This document shows positions 1 through 12,094 of a stretch of DNA of 64,000 nt, in pieces (the stretch's first letter is position 1; every line of letters starts with the position of its first letter). The notes under the pieces were generated by a model that saw nothing but the letters and a program-made list of their open reading frames with translations, was not told the origin of the DNA and searched no databases. Both the position numbers and the translations under genes were made by a program. This stretch comes from Anagrus nilaparvatae (lineage: Eukaryota; Arthropoda; Insecta; Hymenoptera; Mymaridae), in contig JAKSXM010000288.1 of assembly GCA_022575985.1 (NCBI GenBank), positions 1,515,501 to 1,579,500 on the forward strand. Direction: 5' to 3'.

Positions 1-227
1 ATTGTTTTTAATTTTCTTTTTGAAATTCCATAGAAGAAATCAGGTATTATACGCAAAAATTAAAATAAATACTGGTGTTTTTTTGTATTTTTTAACACAA
101 AAACTTTTGAAATAAAAAGTTCCGTTTTAGGTACTGAATCCGAGAATTCAAATAATAACGAATTTCCTAAAATTAAAAATTTAATAGAAAAAATTTGGTA
201 TTCCATCTAAAAGAAAAAAATGATCAT

Positions 228-955
228 TTATCGGGTCTTCAAATCGGTCCCAAAATATTTTTTCCCGAAAGTACTACTATAAAAAAGCATCTTTGTCATT
301 TTTTATCCCCTAAGATTTAATTCTTGATTTTTAGCGACCACTTTCGTTTTTTTGTAATTTTTAAAAAATAACAGCTAAATGTTCTTATTTTGTCTGTAAA
401 AATCTAACCAAATCGTGAAAAATTTTTTTTCTTAGGTCCAAATAAGTAATTTCCCGTAGAATCTGATTCTGGGATCATTTCAACTGCGCATGCGCGAGAA
501 ATCTAAAAAATATGCTAATTAATCTATGAATTATTTTCATTGGCATTTCTCAAAAGTATATATAGATAAAAATTGCTCTAGTTGGTCTTAAATTTATTTT
601 TTTAGCTAATAAAAATATTAATGGTTTTTTTTTCGATTTAAAAGCTCTGGATCAAAAAATAATATCTTTTAATTAGTATTTAAAAATATTTTTGATTTTT
701 CCTTCAAAGTCACGTGACCAAATAAAAATCTGACTGAAAATATAGAACGGAAAAATTTTAAAATTAAAAGTCATAATTTAACTTTCTTTATTGTAAATTC
801 ATTTTATTAAAATTTTAAACCGAAATGTTTATCAAAAAAACGAAATTGGACGGAAAAAATTGAGAATTGAATCTAAAAAAGAATGACAAAGAGGCTTATT
901 TTTAGTAGTACTTTCGGTAAAAAATACTTTGGAACTGATTTAAATACCCGACCAT
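228..955. mobile_element. Fold-back element, family 1 copy A
   Basis: The left arm 228-360 (CGGGTCTTCAAATCGGTCCC, CCCGAAAGTACTACTA) and right arm 836-955 (TAGTAGTACTTTCGG, ACTGATTTAAATACCCGACC) are imperfect reverse complements. The middle is non-coding and includes TGCGCATGCGCGAG. A second copy lies at 21005-21875. Confidence 0.65.
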
Positions 956-3788
956 CAGTTTAAAACTCATTTAATTTAAATTTGCCCATCTACGTACACT
1001 CTCAAATAAAGTAAATAAAAGTTTTAATTAAACTATTTTATTTTATAACTATTGATAATGACCGTAATACCTTGTGGCATAGAGTTTTTCTAGTTTAAGG
1101 CGAGGATACGCCAATGGCCTTGATTTTATTGTTTAACAATGTTTTACAGCTTTAAAAAGCTTTTGTTTTTTAATGCAAAAATTAAATTACTCACGTATTA
1201 ATAATTTATGTTTATACGCAGTTAAATTTTATTAAAAACAATAGTTTTTATTTTAGAGAAATAATTTTTGTTAATTATTAATACTCTGGCTTACAATGAA
1301 TTTTATGTAAAATCATATTTTAAGGACTCAAAACTAAAGCGTTTAACAAATATTTTTTAACTATGCCAAAATAAATTTTCATTAAAAGATCCATTTTTCT
1401 ATAAAATTTTTCTATAAAAAAATGCTTACAGAATTTTGACTCTAAAAATTATTATTATTTTTTTTTTTAATTTTTTAAAAAACAATTGGATAAATCAATT
1501 TTTTTTGCTTCTATACTTAGACTATTTTTATACTTATATTTGAATATATTAATAAATTAAATACAGGTTAAATAACGTTCTTTATGTTATTTTTGTAAAT
1601 GATTATATAAGTTAAAATGTGTATTAATAAACGAAGGTCTTTTGTATTTACAATTTAAAAAATAAATAATAATAATAAATTTTCTAAAAATATTTAATTT
1701 TTTAAATAAATAAATAATTAATCAATAATCAATAATCATAAAAAAAATTAAAGCAAGGTTGAATAAATGCATCAAATATAAACTAATAATATATATTAAT
1801 TTAGTTTTTCATTTTAGAAAATATAAGGCGTGCTGTTATTGGCACATAACGTCACTGACATTGAATGTATTATTATGCGTATAATTATTTTTAATTGATA
1901 AAATTATTTAAATTTTATAAAAAAAAAACATGAAAGAAAAAATTAAAAAAAATTTTTTTAAATATACTTTTTTTAAATTTTAATTTTTTAAAAATTTTAT
2001 TTAATCTATATCAATAAAAACTTCAATTAAAATAATTGAAAAAAATTTTTTTCAATTTTTTTTATTTTATTATTTGTGATTGAGACTGAAAATTACTTTG
2101 ACAATGACCTTAGGATTGAATAAAAATTTAAATGACAACAGCATGACAATAAAGTTTGATTTGCTTGTGATTAAAAAAATAAATGCTAAAATACTTTTTT
2201 TTAAATAATAAAAAAAAAATAGTTTTCTGAAAGATAAATGGTCAGTATTATGAAAATAATTAATTGATACAAAACTTGCATTAATTAAACATAAATATTG
2301 CGCACATGCATAATAAATATTATGAAGTATTGACGAATGAATGGGGTATTTTTGTTTATGTACAATTGTTTTTTTTTTACGCTAAAACTCGCGTACCTGA
2401 CACACTTTGATGATCCATATTAATAGTTGTAGCTTACTAGGCCTAGGCCACTTGCAAACTATTCTGATAAATAAACTGAATGCAATACTATATATCTTTT
2501 GTATACGATTTTCTAGCGGGAACTATCCGGAATATATAAAGCCCCTCAAACTATGCTGCAAATTTTACAAAATAAAAATTTTATTTTAAATCGTCATTTT
2601 ACTATCATAATCTATTTTCTATTAATTTTTTTCTTTTTTTATTCATTCAATTCTTGTAATCGTTTTTCTATTACGTATCTGTCTTTATTTTAAAATCATT
2701 TGTTTTTTCCTTTAGATTATTAATCTTTAACACTTGAAATCTCTTTCCGGTATAATTTATTTGCTTTATTCATGTCTACAATTATTCACTTTTTTATTAA
2801 TTAGTTTTTTTTATTTTTCTATTTAAAACACAATTTTAAAAAAAATGAAAAATTATATAAGTCTCATTATTATACTTATAATTTATGAGTTTTTTTCATA
2901 TAACAATTTTTACATCTTTAATAATCTAATATACTAACAAGGGGACTTCTAAGTCTTTGGGTCCTCAGATGGCTCCGTCAAACGCTGTTTTAAGACAGCT
3001 AAAAACAATCTTTATGAGTATAAATTGCAGGTGAAAACGCTGCGATCTTATTTTTTTATTAGATAACTTCCAGTTAGTCTAAATTTTTTTGTAATTCAAA
3101 ATTATCTTTTCTTTAAGCCCCGTAAAGTTAGTCCTTTTATTTCAACTCACTTCTGTTAGTTGTCTTTCAAATTACCAATTTTAAATTACTACAAGTTACA
3201 AGTCTTGTACTATCTTTTAGTTTTAAAAAGTTCAGAGCTGTATTTATTACTTGAATTTTTGTGATGTAATCATTTAATTAAAGTCAGAAAATAAATTTAA
3301 GGTTATTTTTAAAAAATGACAATTTTTTTAATTATTTTTCCAGATCGGTATCTCGGAAATTAATAAAATAAAAGATAATTAAAAAATTTTTTGTAATTTA
3401 AAAACCTATATTAATCGAAAAAAGGGACTAAAAGTGGGTATTTGGTTTACCAGCTATTCACCCAAAGAGTTATACATATAAAATACAAATTGTAAATGTA
3501 AAGAATATTTTGTTAACTAAAAAAATTCACCCTGATGCTTGGAGCAATTTTAGTACTCAAAGATTGTAGTCTATCCTTGTAAAAACCAAAAAATTTTAAT
3601 TGCTATTATCGTTTAAAATATTAGTTTTATTAATTCATTTATTATCTTTAAGTATGTATAAATAATTATTTAAATACAATTTATTTATTTATCATTAAAA
3701 TTATATCTCAAATCTGCAAATTAAAATGTAATAGAATTCTCACATATTTGAAATAAAAGTTTAGCTAATCAACTGTTTGATAATGTTA
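956..3788. other. Gene-free AT-rich stretch
   Basis: I see no coding or RNA gene. It has long A/T runs; a short GC-richer patch at 2400-2550 with a 60-codon frame has no recognisable similarity. CAAGGGGACTTCTAAGTC at 2939 resembles the start of the 4038 repeat. Confidence 0.6.
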
Positions 3789-4030
3789 TGATTGATTGAT
3801 TGATTGAGTTTTTATTTACACAAAATTGTACAAAAGGTTTTGTATTTCAATACAAAAATATGAACTGAATAGATTGCGTGGTCACGCTAATTTACAATAT
3901 ATTACATTACAACTTAAAAATATAAATCATATGGAAGTTTAACAATTATAAGTAATTAAGATTAATTATTATAAAATATATTACAAAAAGATACTATTTA
4001 ATTTATAAAATATTTACAGGGAATTTTTGA
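3789..4030 (-). repeat. Possible LINE 3' tail with (ATTG)n end
   Basis: ATTGATTGATTGATTGAG at about 3791 is followed by TTTTTATTTACACAAAATTG and a moderately complex 200-base stretch. A short tandem run at one end of an otherwise unique segment is typical for the 3' end of a 5'-truncated LINE on the minus strand. There is no coding part to confirm it. Confidence 0.3.
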
Positions 4031-4037
4031 CTACATT

Positions 4038-4640
4038 AATAAGGGGAGTTCACTCCCTTTGGAACACCAAATTACACCAAGTAGTTATGGATGAGTTTAT
4101 TATGTTGAAAAAACATGCAGACTATCCTCCGTTCATGCCAACAGACTTTCTAGGCCTAGAAATACAGGGTTTCAAGTTATAAAATAGGGTTTTTTGCTAA
4201 TTTTCAATGTAATTCTAAAACCTTACAAGTTAGCCAAAACCTTTCTAGTTACTCTCATTTTATTGGTGTAAGTACCACCTTTCAAACACCATAAACCATT
4301 TTTTATCACCCATTGCCTCAACGCTATAACCAATTAACCTAATGGTAATTTTTAGTCAAAAATGACCAATTTTTAAATTGCTGTAAGATTCAATTTTCGA
4401 TAAAAAAAAGATTAAAAGGTCTAAAAAATCACAAATTAGGCAGTAATTTAAAAATCGCTGATTTTAACAAAAAATTACCATTTGGTTGATTGGCTATGGT
4501 GATCAGAGAATCAGTGATAAAAATTGCGATTAAACCCCTTAAAAGCTGACATTTACACTAAAAAAATGATAGCAACCTGAAATGTTTGTTATTTTGATTA
4601 AAATAAGGCTTCTTTCAATACAATTTTAATCCTTTTTAAA
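4038..4640 (+). repeat. Dispersed repeat shared with 56063-56760
   Basis: Both regions share in the same order AAGGGGAG, TAGAAATnCAG, TATAAAATAGG, ACCTTTCAAnnnCCAT, TTTTTATCACC, TAACCAATnAACC, AATGACCAATTTTTAAATTG and GCTTnTTTCAATA. This marks an ancient interspersed element. Related arm sequence continues at 5345-5460 (AGCAAAATCTTAAATTGACG) and 6470-6690. Confidence 0.65.
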
Positions 4641-5542
4641 ATTAGTTTTACCTAAATATGTAGAAACTTTAGCTGATTTTCAAGGTAGGATTGTGAAATA
4701 ACGAATGGAGATATTTAAATCAATTTTTTTTTATTGTTTACAAATATATTAAAGTTTAAAAAAATTTTTTTTTTTTTTTTGCGACGTCATTTTTGCGTTT
4801 TTTAAGAGAGGTGTACCTTCGTCGCTGAAAAAAAAATCCCTACGTTCTGTACAGGATATCTTGACTTAGGATAATCTAAAAAATAAAAAAAAAATTGGTA
4901 ATACTTAAAACACGTACTTTCAGGTTGTCGTCGAATTTTTTCAAAAAAACTAATTAGGAACAACATGGCTGCTACACAAAGTTAAAATGAAAAAAAAGCC
5001 TATAATTCTTTTTTACCATTTAGGCATGGTTAAATTTTACGTCATAAACAATAGCGAATATTAGCAAAATTTGCTCATAATTTCAATCAGTGACCAGATC
5101 CGACATAATTTATAACTATTTAATTTTATAACTATTTAACAATAGTTAGAAGATATGTAAGATAATAATAGAGCCATCCGGTAGAGTTTTATAAAAAGCA
5201 GGATTGACGTGCGCGCAAAACAGGCCAAAAAATATACTTAGAGGGGAGGATTTAAAAATAATTTTTTTTTAAATACTCTTGATGCCTAAATAAAGTAACT
5301 AATAAAAAAAAAATCTATTATCAAAAAAAAATTAGGTAAAACGACCCTAAAGATAAATTTGAGCAAAATCTTAAATTGACGATAACTTGGCTAAATTTCA
5401 TCAAAAAGAAGTTTTATTTTCTTCAGGAGTAATTTTTCTCTGGGAATCCAAAACTGTCGTCTATTTTTAAAAAGTTTACTTACTAGAAAAGTTTATAAGT
5501 ATTATATATTAATTTGTTCCTTTAAAATTTTTAATTAAATTA

Positions 5543-6463
5543 TAGAATTGAAATTGGTCAAAAAGGAACTACAGATGATGTACTTTTTACAAACTTTTGT
5601 TCATTGTAAAATGGTCTAAAATATTAGATTTTGCGACAGTTTCGAACGTTTCATTACATTCCTTTTCAAGCTAAAAATTTTTGAAAAAATGTTTTAATCA
5701 ATTTTTCACAAAAACTAAAAATAGTAAAGTTAAAGTATACAAAAATAAACATACCTAATTTATATACAAACACTTACAACTAGAAAAATGAATAAAATAA
5801 AAATTAATTTTTTGTCAAAAATTGACACATATAAATTTGGACGAAAACACCCATAAATTTTTCCAAAAATGTGTTCAAATAAAATTAAACATAAGTTGCA
5901 AACTTTCATACTAATAACATGTGCTTTAAAAGAACAGAAGAAACTAAACTTGGAGCAATAATAATAGTATACTATCAATATGAAAATATTCATATACAAT
6001 CATAGTATACTATCTTTTATAAAAATGTTGTTCAAATATAGTTAATGATGCTTTAAAATTTACTATTGAAAAAGAACAAGATAATAAAATTAGTTTTTTA
6101 GATATAGAGTTAACCAGAAAAGAAAATGATTTTTGTAGTATAAATTAGTACAGAAAAAAGACTTATTCAGCAAGATTTTTGAAATTCCATTCTTACCATC
6201 CAATTGAGCAAAAGAAAGCAATAGTTTATAATTTATTGGACAAAGGTATAAATCTTTCGCATTCAGAGTTTCATCAGGATAATTTGCAGTTAATAAAATC
6301 CTTTTTAATTGCTTATGGTTATCCTTCTGATTTTATTGATATTCACATGGATAAAAAACTTTAAATATTAAATTCTGAAATATCAAGAAATTTTAATAAA
6401 TGTAATATCAGTTTGTAAAAAGTACATCTTCTGTAGTTTCTTATTGACCAATTTCAATCGTAT
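5543..6463. mobile_element. Inserted unit with 53-bp inverted ends around the Penelope fragment
   Basis: 5543-5596 (GAATTGAAATTGGTCAAAAA then GGAACTACAGATGATGTAC) is the reverse complement of 6411-6463. The Penelope fragment lies inside, its coding end touching the right arm. Penelope elements can carry inverted partial copies, which would explain the structure. Confidence 0.6.
6020..6364 (+). pseudogene. Penelope-like element reverse transcriptase, C-terminal fragment
   Basis: The plus frame reads ISFLDIELTRKENDFCSIN, a stop where Trp is expected, then YRKKTYSARFLKFHSYHPIE, followed by KKAIVYNLLDKGINLSHSEF, HQDNLQLIKSFLIAYGYP and SDFIDIHM. This is the end of the reverse transcriptase of Penelope-like retroelements (FLDI, W-YRK-T-S-R, SYHP, LS...FH..NL..I...L..NGYP). 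The catalytic core upstream and the GIY-YIG domain downstream are not found. It is dead by truncation and the internal stop. Confidence 0.8.
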
Positions 6464-7129
6464 AATTTTACTAAAAAAGTTATTTTGAAAATTTGGCGTA
6501 GCTTGGATATGAAAAACGCGGTTTTTGACATAAAAGATGAAAAATCTTTTTTGCATCCATCACCGATTTCGTATTCACGTTTTTTTTTTTGCATTCTGTA
6601 AGGTTCAAACTACCAGAAAATGACAGTGGTTGGCGTGTACCCGTCAAAAATTTATTTTTCATTTTTGGTGCAATTAAAATGTATTTTCTGGTATAAATGC
6701 ACATTTATGAAAAAAATAGAGGAAGGGGTAATAAGGAAGCTAGTAAGTAATCAAGAGAGGGGCAGAAGGAAATCAACTTTGAATTCTAATTAAAGGGAGT
6801 TGGAGGATATGCCCGGAGGGTGTGTTAGAAGTTTAACAAATTTGGCTCGTTAGCAGATTCGTAATACACCTTATCTAGACTATGTTTAATTATTTAAAAT
6901 AACAAAAAATATCAACAATATAAAATTGTTTTTGAAATTTTATGTAAGAACTTGTTTTGCACGTGTTTCGAAGACGACTAAAAATGCTTGCTTGTGTACT
7001 CGGTTAGAAAGGAGAAGTTTTGTTTTCTGTTTCTAATTATAAATACAGTTGGCATCTTTATTCTATTTATTTTATAGAATTAACATTCATAGTTTTATTA
7101 AATTTAAAATAAAATAACAGGAACTGATA

Positions 7130-8862
7130 ACTCAGTATCAAAAATGTTATAGTCTTAAACTTAGAACATTTTGGGGGTAGAGAATGAAAGATGAGGAATT
7201 AAGTCTCTGGTCAGGATGTAGATATTTATTTTTTCTTATAAAAAGGTAGACTGTGGCCTAAGGCGTTATAGATGTAAACAGCGTACAGATATTTTTGGTC
7301 AATCTAGTTGGTGTCTAGAGAAGTCCTGTTGGATAATTTAATGTTAAACACGTATCTGCGGTATCTTGGAGTTTTTGTAGTCGGTCATATTTGTACCCTA
7401 CAAGGTTATCTATCAAAATTGCACCATAATCGAAGAAAGGGAACATTAAAGAACTTACATGAATGACATTTTTAAAATATCTAAGCCTCTAGAGAACATA
7501 GTTTATGGATTTAGTCATATGATTCATTTGGGAGTTCCAGCTCATGCCTGATTCAAGGAAAAGGCCAAGATTTTTTATGGATTTGGATACGGGAATGTGT
7601 GTACCACTGAAGTAGAATATAGTTTTGTTGTTGTAGAAAACATGAGATTTGTTGCCAAAAATTATGAATTTAGTTTTTTCTTTATTGAAGAGAAAGTTGA
7701 TTTGAGAGGAGCAAATTTCAATATTTCTTAAATAACATTGAAAGAGGTAAATCCCTAAAGTATAATATTTCTTCGGAATTTGTATATAGATTTGTAGGTC
7801 ATCATCGAAACTTACAATTAGTCTTTTGAAATATAGAATATGGTATGACCTATCGTTCATATAAATCAGGAACAGCAAAAAGGCATCACTTTTCACTACT
7901 TCTGCGGAGAAAGTTTTATCACTGCACTAAAATGACAGATTGAGTTCTTCCTGAAATATAGCTCGTGATCCAGTCTACTGTGTTCTTGGAAAAGCCAAGG
8001 CTTGATAACTTAGGCTCAAAATGTTTTTGAAAAGTCGATCTTTTTAAAGTTTTGAGGTTTTGTCATGGTAGTAGCTTCTACAGATATTTTCATAGAGATT
8101 AGACAGTAAAGTTTGAGAGCCATGAAGTTTTTGGAAGTCGGATTGAAAGTTGCTGAGAGTTTTATGTAGTGATAAGCATTGTATTAATTTGTTATGTAGT
8201 ATTTTTTTGAAAAATTTGGATAAAATTGACAAAAGAGAAAAAGGGTGATAATCGCTAAGGGAGATAGAATTGGGTATTTTGTTCTTAGGTATGATGTGAC
8301 TATACTACCAGGTCGGAAATTTATTTAAAATAATTGATTTATTGAAAATAGACAAAAAACCTTCGGATAGAGCAGGCATTTAGGTTTAGTAGTAAATTAT
8401 TTAATGGCTCAGTTTAGGTTGTCTATAGTGATGTTTTTAAATGTAAAATATGGGTGGGGGGTCGATAGTTTACTGGAAGATTATTTTGTTTTATAAAAAC
8501 TATTGTGCTTATTGGGAGTAAAACGAGGTTTTGCAGTAGTAGATGGACTAGTAAGATTAAGGTGTTCTAATTCGTTCCAGATAATAGCGGCAGACGAGGT
8601 GGCAGAGTTGTTTGTAGATAGTTAAATAAATAATTAATTTTTTCCGCAGAAATTTTATTATTTAGGGCGTCTCTGTAATTACGGTAGGTGTCCAAGAAGG
8701 GCTGACTGCGTTTGCGTTTGAAGCAAGAATATAGGTAATTGTAGTGATTCCTGTTTTAACTCAGATGTTAAACATGGGAGAGATTTGTTAGATATTTTAT
8801 AACTTTTAATGGGTTGTTCTGCTTTGAGTACAGAAATGATATTTCTGGCAATGATATCTCAG
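7130..8862 (-). pseudogene. Degenerate LINE (jockey-like) reverse transcriptase
   Basis: Several minus frames in order give LINE reverse transcriptase motifs. They are RKRSQPFLDTYRNYRDALNN (8700), FTFKNITIDNLN (8440), PKNKIPNSISLSDYHPFSLL then SILSKFFKKILHNKLIQC (8280-8170), LSNFQSDFQKLHGSQT, a degraded YADD-equivalent near DDDLQIYIQIPK (7810), KTKFIIFGNKSH, ESGMSWNSQMNHMTKSINY (7520) and FPFFDYGAILIDN (7430). Frames shift and stop repeatedly, so it is a dead copy. The endonuclease half is missing. Confidence 0.8.
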
Positions 8863-8865
8863 ATA

Positions 8866-9600
8866 TTTATTTATTTTTTTCAGTTTATATACACAATGTC
8901 TGCCCCAAAAGAGTCCTTCTAGGAGGACTGTACTTGGGTACTTTTTGGGTAATTTTTAATAAAATATAATACATATATAAAATTACAACTTTTTGAATAA
9001 AAATAAAAAAGGAAAACAAAAAATATATAAAGTTAAAAATAATTAAATATATTATAACAATAATATAGTCAATTTAAGTACATATATAATAAAAAATTTT
9101 GTTCAATAATATAATTTCTAAAATTATAAAATTTAATTTAAGTTAAAAATTTAATAATTTAAATAATTTAATAATATAAAATATTAGAGAAATAGTTTGA
9201 TAAAATATAAATTTTACATGTACAAAAGATAATTTAACTTGAGCTTTGGTGGTTGAAGATTTTTCAACTTTTTTGAGTGATATGTGATGTTATTTTTTTC
9301 TTAATATCTCTACTTGTAATATTAAGAGTTTTTAGATGGGTTAGTAATTTATTATAGATTTTTATTGCCTCAATATTGTAATTTTTCGTTGCTACTTTTT
9401 TCTTATGTCTTGGAATTGGAATCTCTTTATGCCTTGTTTTGTTTGTGCTTTGCTCATAGGTTTCTTTTTGTTCTTTGTACTTATACATTAATGAGTTAAT
9501 TTTGTAGAGGTCTTCTAATGGAATAAATTTTTTACCTGAGTCAAAGAAAAAAATGTTTGAAAAAGCAGCAGGTTTCCATAAGAGTAAGATAACAATGGAT
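8866..9600 (-). pseudogene. 3' end of a second LINE copy
   Basis: The minus strand reads KKFIPLEDLYKINSLMYKYK, then KNYNIEAIKIYNKLLTHLKT and LNITSRDIKKKITSHITQ, like the C-terminal tail of LINE polyproteins (IYNxLPxxLK...FKxKLKxHI). A 3' non-coding part with ATTTATTT at its end reaches 8866, where the other LINE remnant begins. It is 5'-truncated, as is usual for LINEs. Confidence 0.55.
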
Positions 9601-10640
9601 TTAAAAATAAAAGGTGAAAAAATAAAAGTCTACAACATCGATTTATGATTAAATCGACACACTGTGCTTTATTGCTAAAAAAAATGACATCCTTTGTAAG
9701 ATGTGCCTAAGGCAGTTCTCATTATTTGTATGTTTACAAAAAATCTAAAATTATAAAACTACGTATAATTCAAATGGCGTAAATTTATTAAGCATTTATA
9801 AAGTTATCTGATGTACATCCTCTTTCAACATAAATATGCATGTGTCTTTATAGCCCTTTCTTTAAAATAAATGATTATGTGTTAGTGCATTATGTTTTAA
9901 AATACTATTTTTTTAAAAAATATTTTATGGTACACAAAACAATTGTTTCATTATGTGCCTTTCATTCATAAATCATGAATAATCTATCTGAATGAATTAT
10001 CCTTGAAATGTACAACAATAATAACTTTAAATCTTATTATTATACAATTATAAATGTTAAATATTTTATAATTTAAATAGATTTTTTGGTTTTTATTATA
10101 AATAATAAAATCGATCTATTAAGAACTAAGATTTTTTATTCAATTATCTACGTTTCAGAGGTACTTAGCCTCCCTTTTTAAGATCTGAAAAATTACAAAC
10201 ATTTTTTTACATATTAATTATCTTTACAGTAAACATGAATTTTTTAAAAAAAATTTAAATACTTTTTGTCAATCTTATATCGCCAATTATACTAAATTAA
10301 GTAGAAATTTTCGGAAAATTTTTTGCCTGTAAGCATTGATTTATGAAATAGTGAATTGAGAATTTCATAAATTATTTTATGTATTTTTTTATGCATTTTT
10401 ATTATTCATAAGCCCACAGTTGTCTTAAATGGTTGTGAATCTTTTTATTTCATATATGGAAAAAAAATGAATTAGAAGGGTATTAAGAGCACTTTTACAT
10501 AGTTTTAGTTGCCAAAAAATTTTTACTTTATTTTTACCAACTTAATTTCGTGCCAGTGCCATCAACTGGCTTCATAATTGCTAATTTTCTCCTACTGTAT
10601 TACGATTTACTATTATTACTCCATCTTAAATATCTGATTC
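9601..10640. other. Gene-free AT-rich stretch
   Basis: Nothing beyond A/T-rich sequence and scattered short inverted words. There is no open frame of note. Confidence 0.6.
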
Positions 10641-11064
10641 CTAAACACTAACAAATTATAGAGTCATTCAGCATATCTGAAAAGATGAAAATCCGGCCCC
10701 TCTTTAAGAGCCGATCCCTAGAAAACAAAAAACTATTAGAACTTTTGGTCAGCTTAACTAGCCTCTTCAACGAATCTTTGGAATGTCTACCCTGTCAACA
10801 TGAAAATACCGAATTTTCCATACTAAACTACAAAAATGGCTCTTTCGTATTTTGTAAAATACTAAACAGCGTTATTAGTATTTTGGAAAATTTTCATGAG
10901 CTCTACTGCGTTTACAAAATACTAAACATAGTCGCTTGAATTTTTAAAACTACCAATGACCTAATTTTTAATTGTCCTCGAATTCGGCAACTGAAGCGTA
11001 TTTTGTAAACTACAAACGAGGCTAAAATAAAGAATTGTTAGTATTATTTTATAATTTTTTAGGA

Positions 11065-11286
11065 ATTATAATAAGCCAACCATCATTTATATTTTTTTGA
11101 ATACGGTTTATTAGTAAAAATGGTCCATTTCCCCACAATATGGCTAACCATAAAAACATAGAATAATTAAAAATTCGAAAAAAACTGCTATAAATAACCA
11201 AAAAAGACCTATTGTGGGCAAATGGACCATTTTTACTAATAAACCGTATTTAAAAAAATAGAAATGATTGTTGGCTTATTATTATT
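11065..11286. mobile_element. Inner palindromic MITE
   Basis: ATAATAAGCCAACCATCATT to CCATTTCCCCACAATA on the left is mirrored by TATTGTGGGCAAATGGACC to TGTTGGCTTATTATTATTCA on the right, arms of about 90 bases around a 50-base centre. It sits next to the left arm of the larger inverted repeat, so it inserted into it or is part of it. Confidence 0.75.
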
Positions 11287-11289
11287 CAT

Positions 11290-11800
11290 AAATAATGTCA
11301 TGTTTGCTGGTGAATAAACACAGATAAATGAGGATATTCTTATTCGGATTTAGCTTGTTGGCTAAACTCATTTACTGGTGACAGGAATTCAAATAACTAC
11401 GTCCTTTTATTATTAAAATGCTGGTTTATTGACTTATAATATGGCTGGCCGTGCTTAGATCTCTTAATTAGCGGCAGAGAGAATCCTGAGTACAAGTTAG
11501 TCTCTTGATTTTATAGTTTATCTGTTCTAGCGTCAGTCAGTTCTATATTTCAGTTCGTTCTGTCTGTCAGGAGCTTTTGTGAGAGCTTTTAAAGGGCTTA
11601 CGCTTAGGGAATTGAGGCGAGGACAAATGCGCGTAATTGGCTTAACGCGGAACATTTAGTGTCCTTAGTAACAATGTCTCCAATCATTGGTAATTAGCCT
11701 GTCAGGGCGTATGATGGGGGTGGCTTAAATCCCACCTCGAGTACTTCGTGTGAGGTCTTATTATGCACTTTCTTGCACGTAATTCTTGGTATTTTATATT
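11290..11800 (-). mobile_element. Possible solo LTR of a Ty3/gypsy-like element
   Basis: This block is clearly richer in GC than its surroundings. Read on the minus strand it has a promoter-like TATAAAATCAAGAGACTAAC, a CAATAAACC and AATAATAAAAGG polyadenylation-like region, and GTCACCAGTAAATGAG near its end, the order expected in an LTR. No second LTR or primer-binding site is identified, and the borders are not fixed. Confidence 0.35.
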
Positions 11801-12094
11801 TAATCAATTTGTAGATAACGGTACAATAATTATAAAATAATAATAACAATTCTTTATTTTAGCCTCGTTTGTAGTTTACAAAATACGTTTCAGTTGCTGA
11901 ATTTGAGAAAAATTATAAATTAGGTCGTTGGTAGTTTTAAAAATTCAAACGACTATGTTTAATATTTTGTAAACGCAGTAGAGCTCATGAAAATTTTATA
12001 AAATATTCATAACGCTGTTTAGTATTTTACAAAATACGAAAGAGCCATTTTTGTAGTTTAGGGCGGACAATTCGGTATTTTCATGTTGACAGGG

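Larger units (their letters stand above)
5345..6690. repeat. Arm of the 55-kb fold-back family, interrupted by an insertion
   Basis: 5345-5480 matches the right arm of the 55-57 kb element (TTAAATTGACGATAACTTGG), and 6468-6690 continues it (TTATTTTGAAAATTTGG, GTTTTTGACATAAAAG, AAGGTTCAAACTACC). About 970 bases in between are absent from the other copy. The breakpoint shows a near-duplication (TACTAGAAAAGTTTA at 5481 and TACTAAAAAAGTTAT at 6469). Confidence 0.6.
10789..12094. mobile_element. Nested fold-back element, arms about 265 bp
   Basis: The left arm 10789-11055 and right arm 11827-12094 are reverse complements with scattered changes (CCCTGTCAACATGAAAATAC, GTTTACAAAATACTAAACAT and TGTAAACTACAAACGAGGCT or their inverses). 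The 84-codon open frame at 10685-10939 runs through the left arm and is not a gene. The middle holds a second palindrome and a GC-richer block. Confidence 0.8.

Noticed and set aside
10685..10939. 84-codon plus-strand frame as a gene
   Set aside because: Most of it lies in the arm of an inverted repeat that recurs at 11827-12094 with stops in the matching frame.
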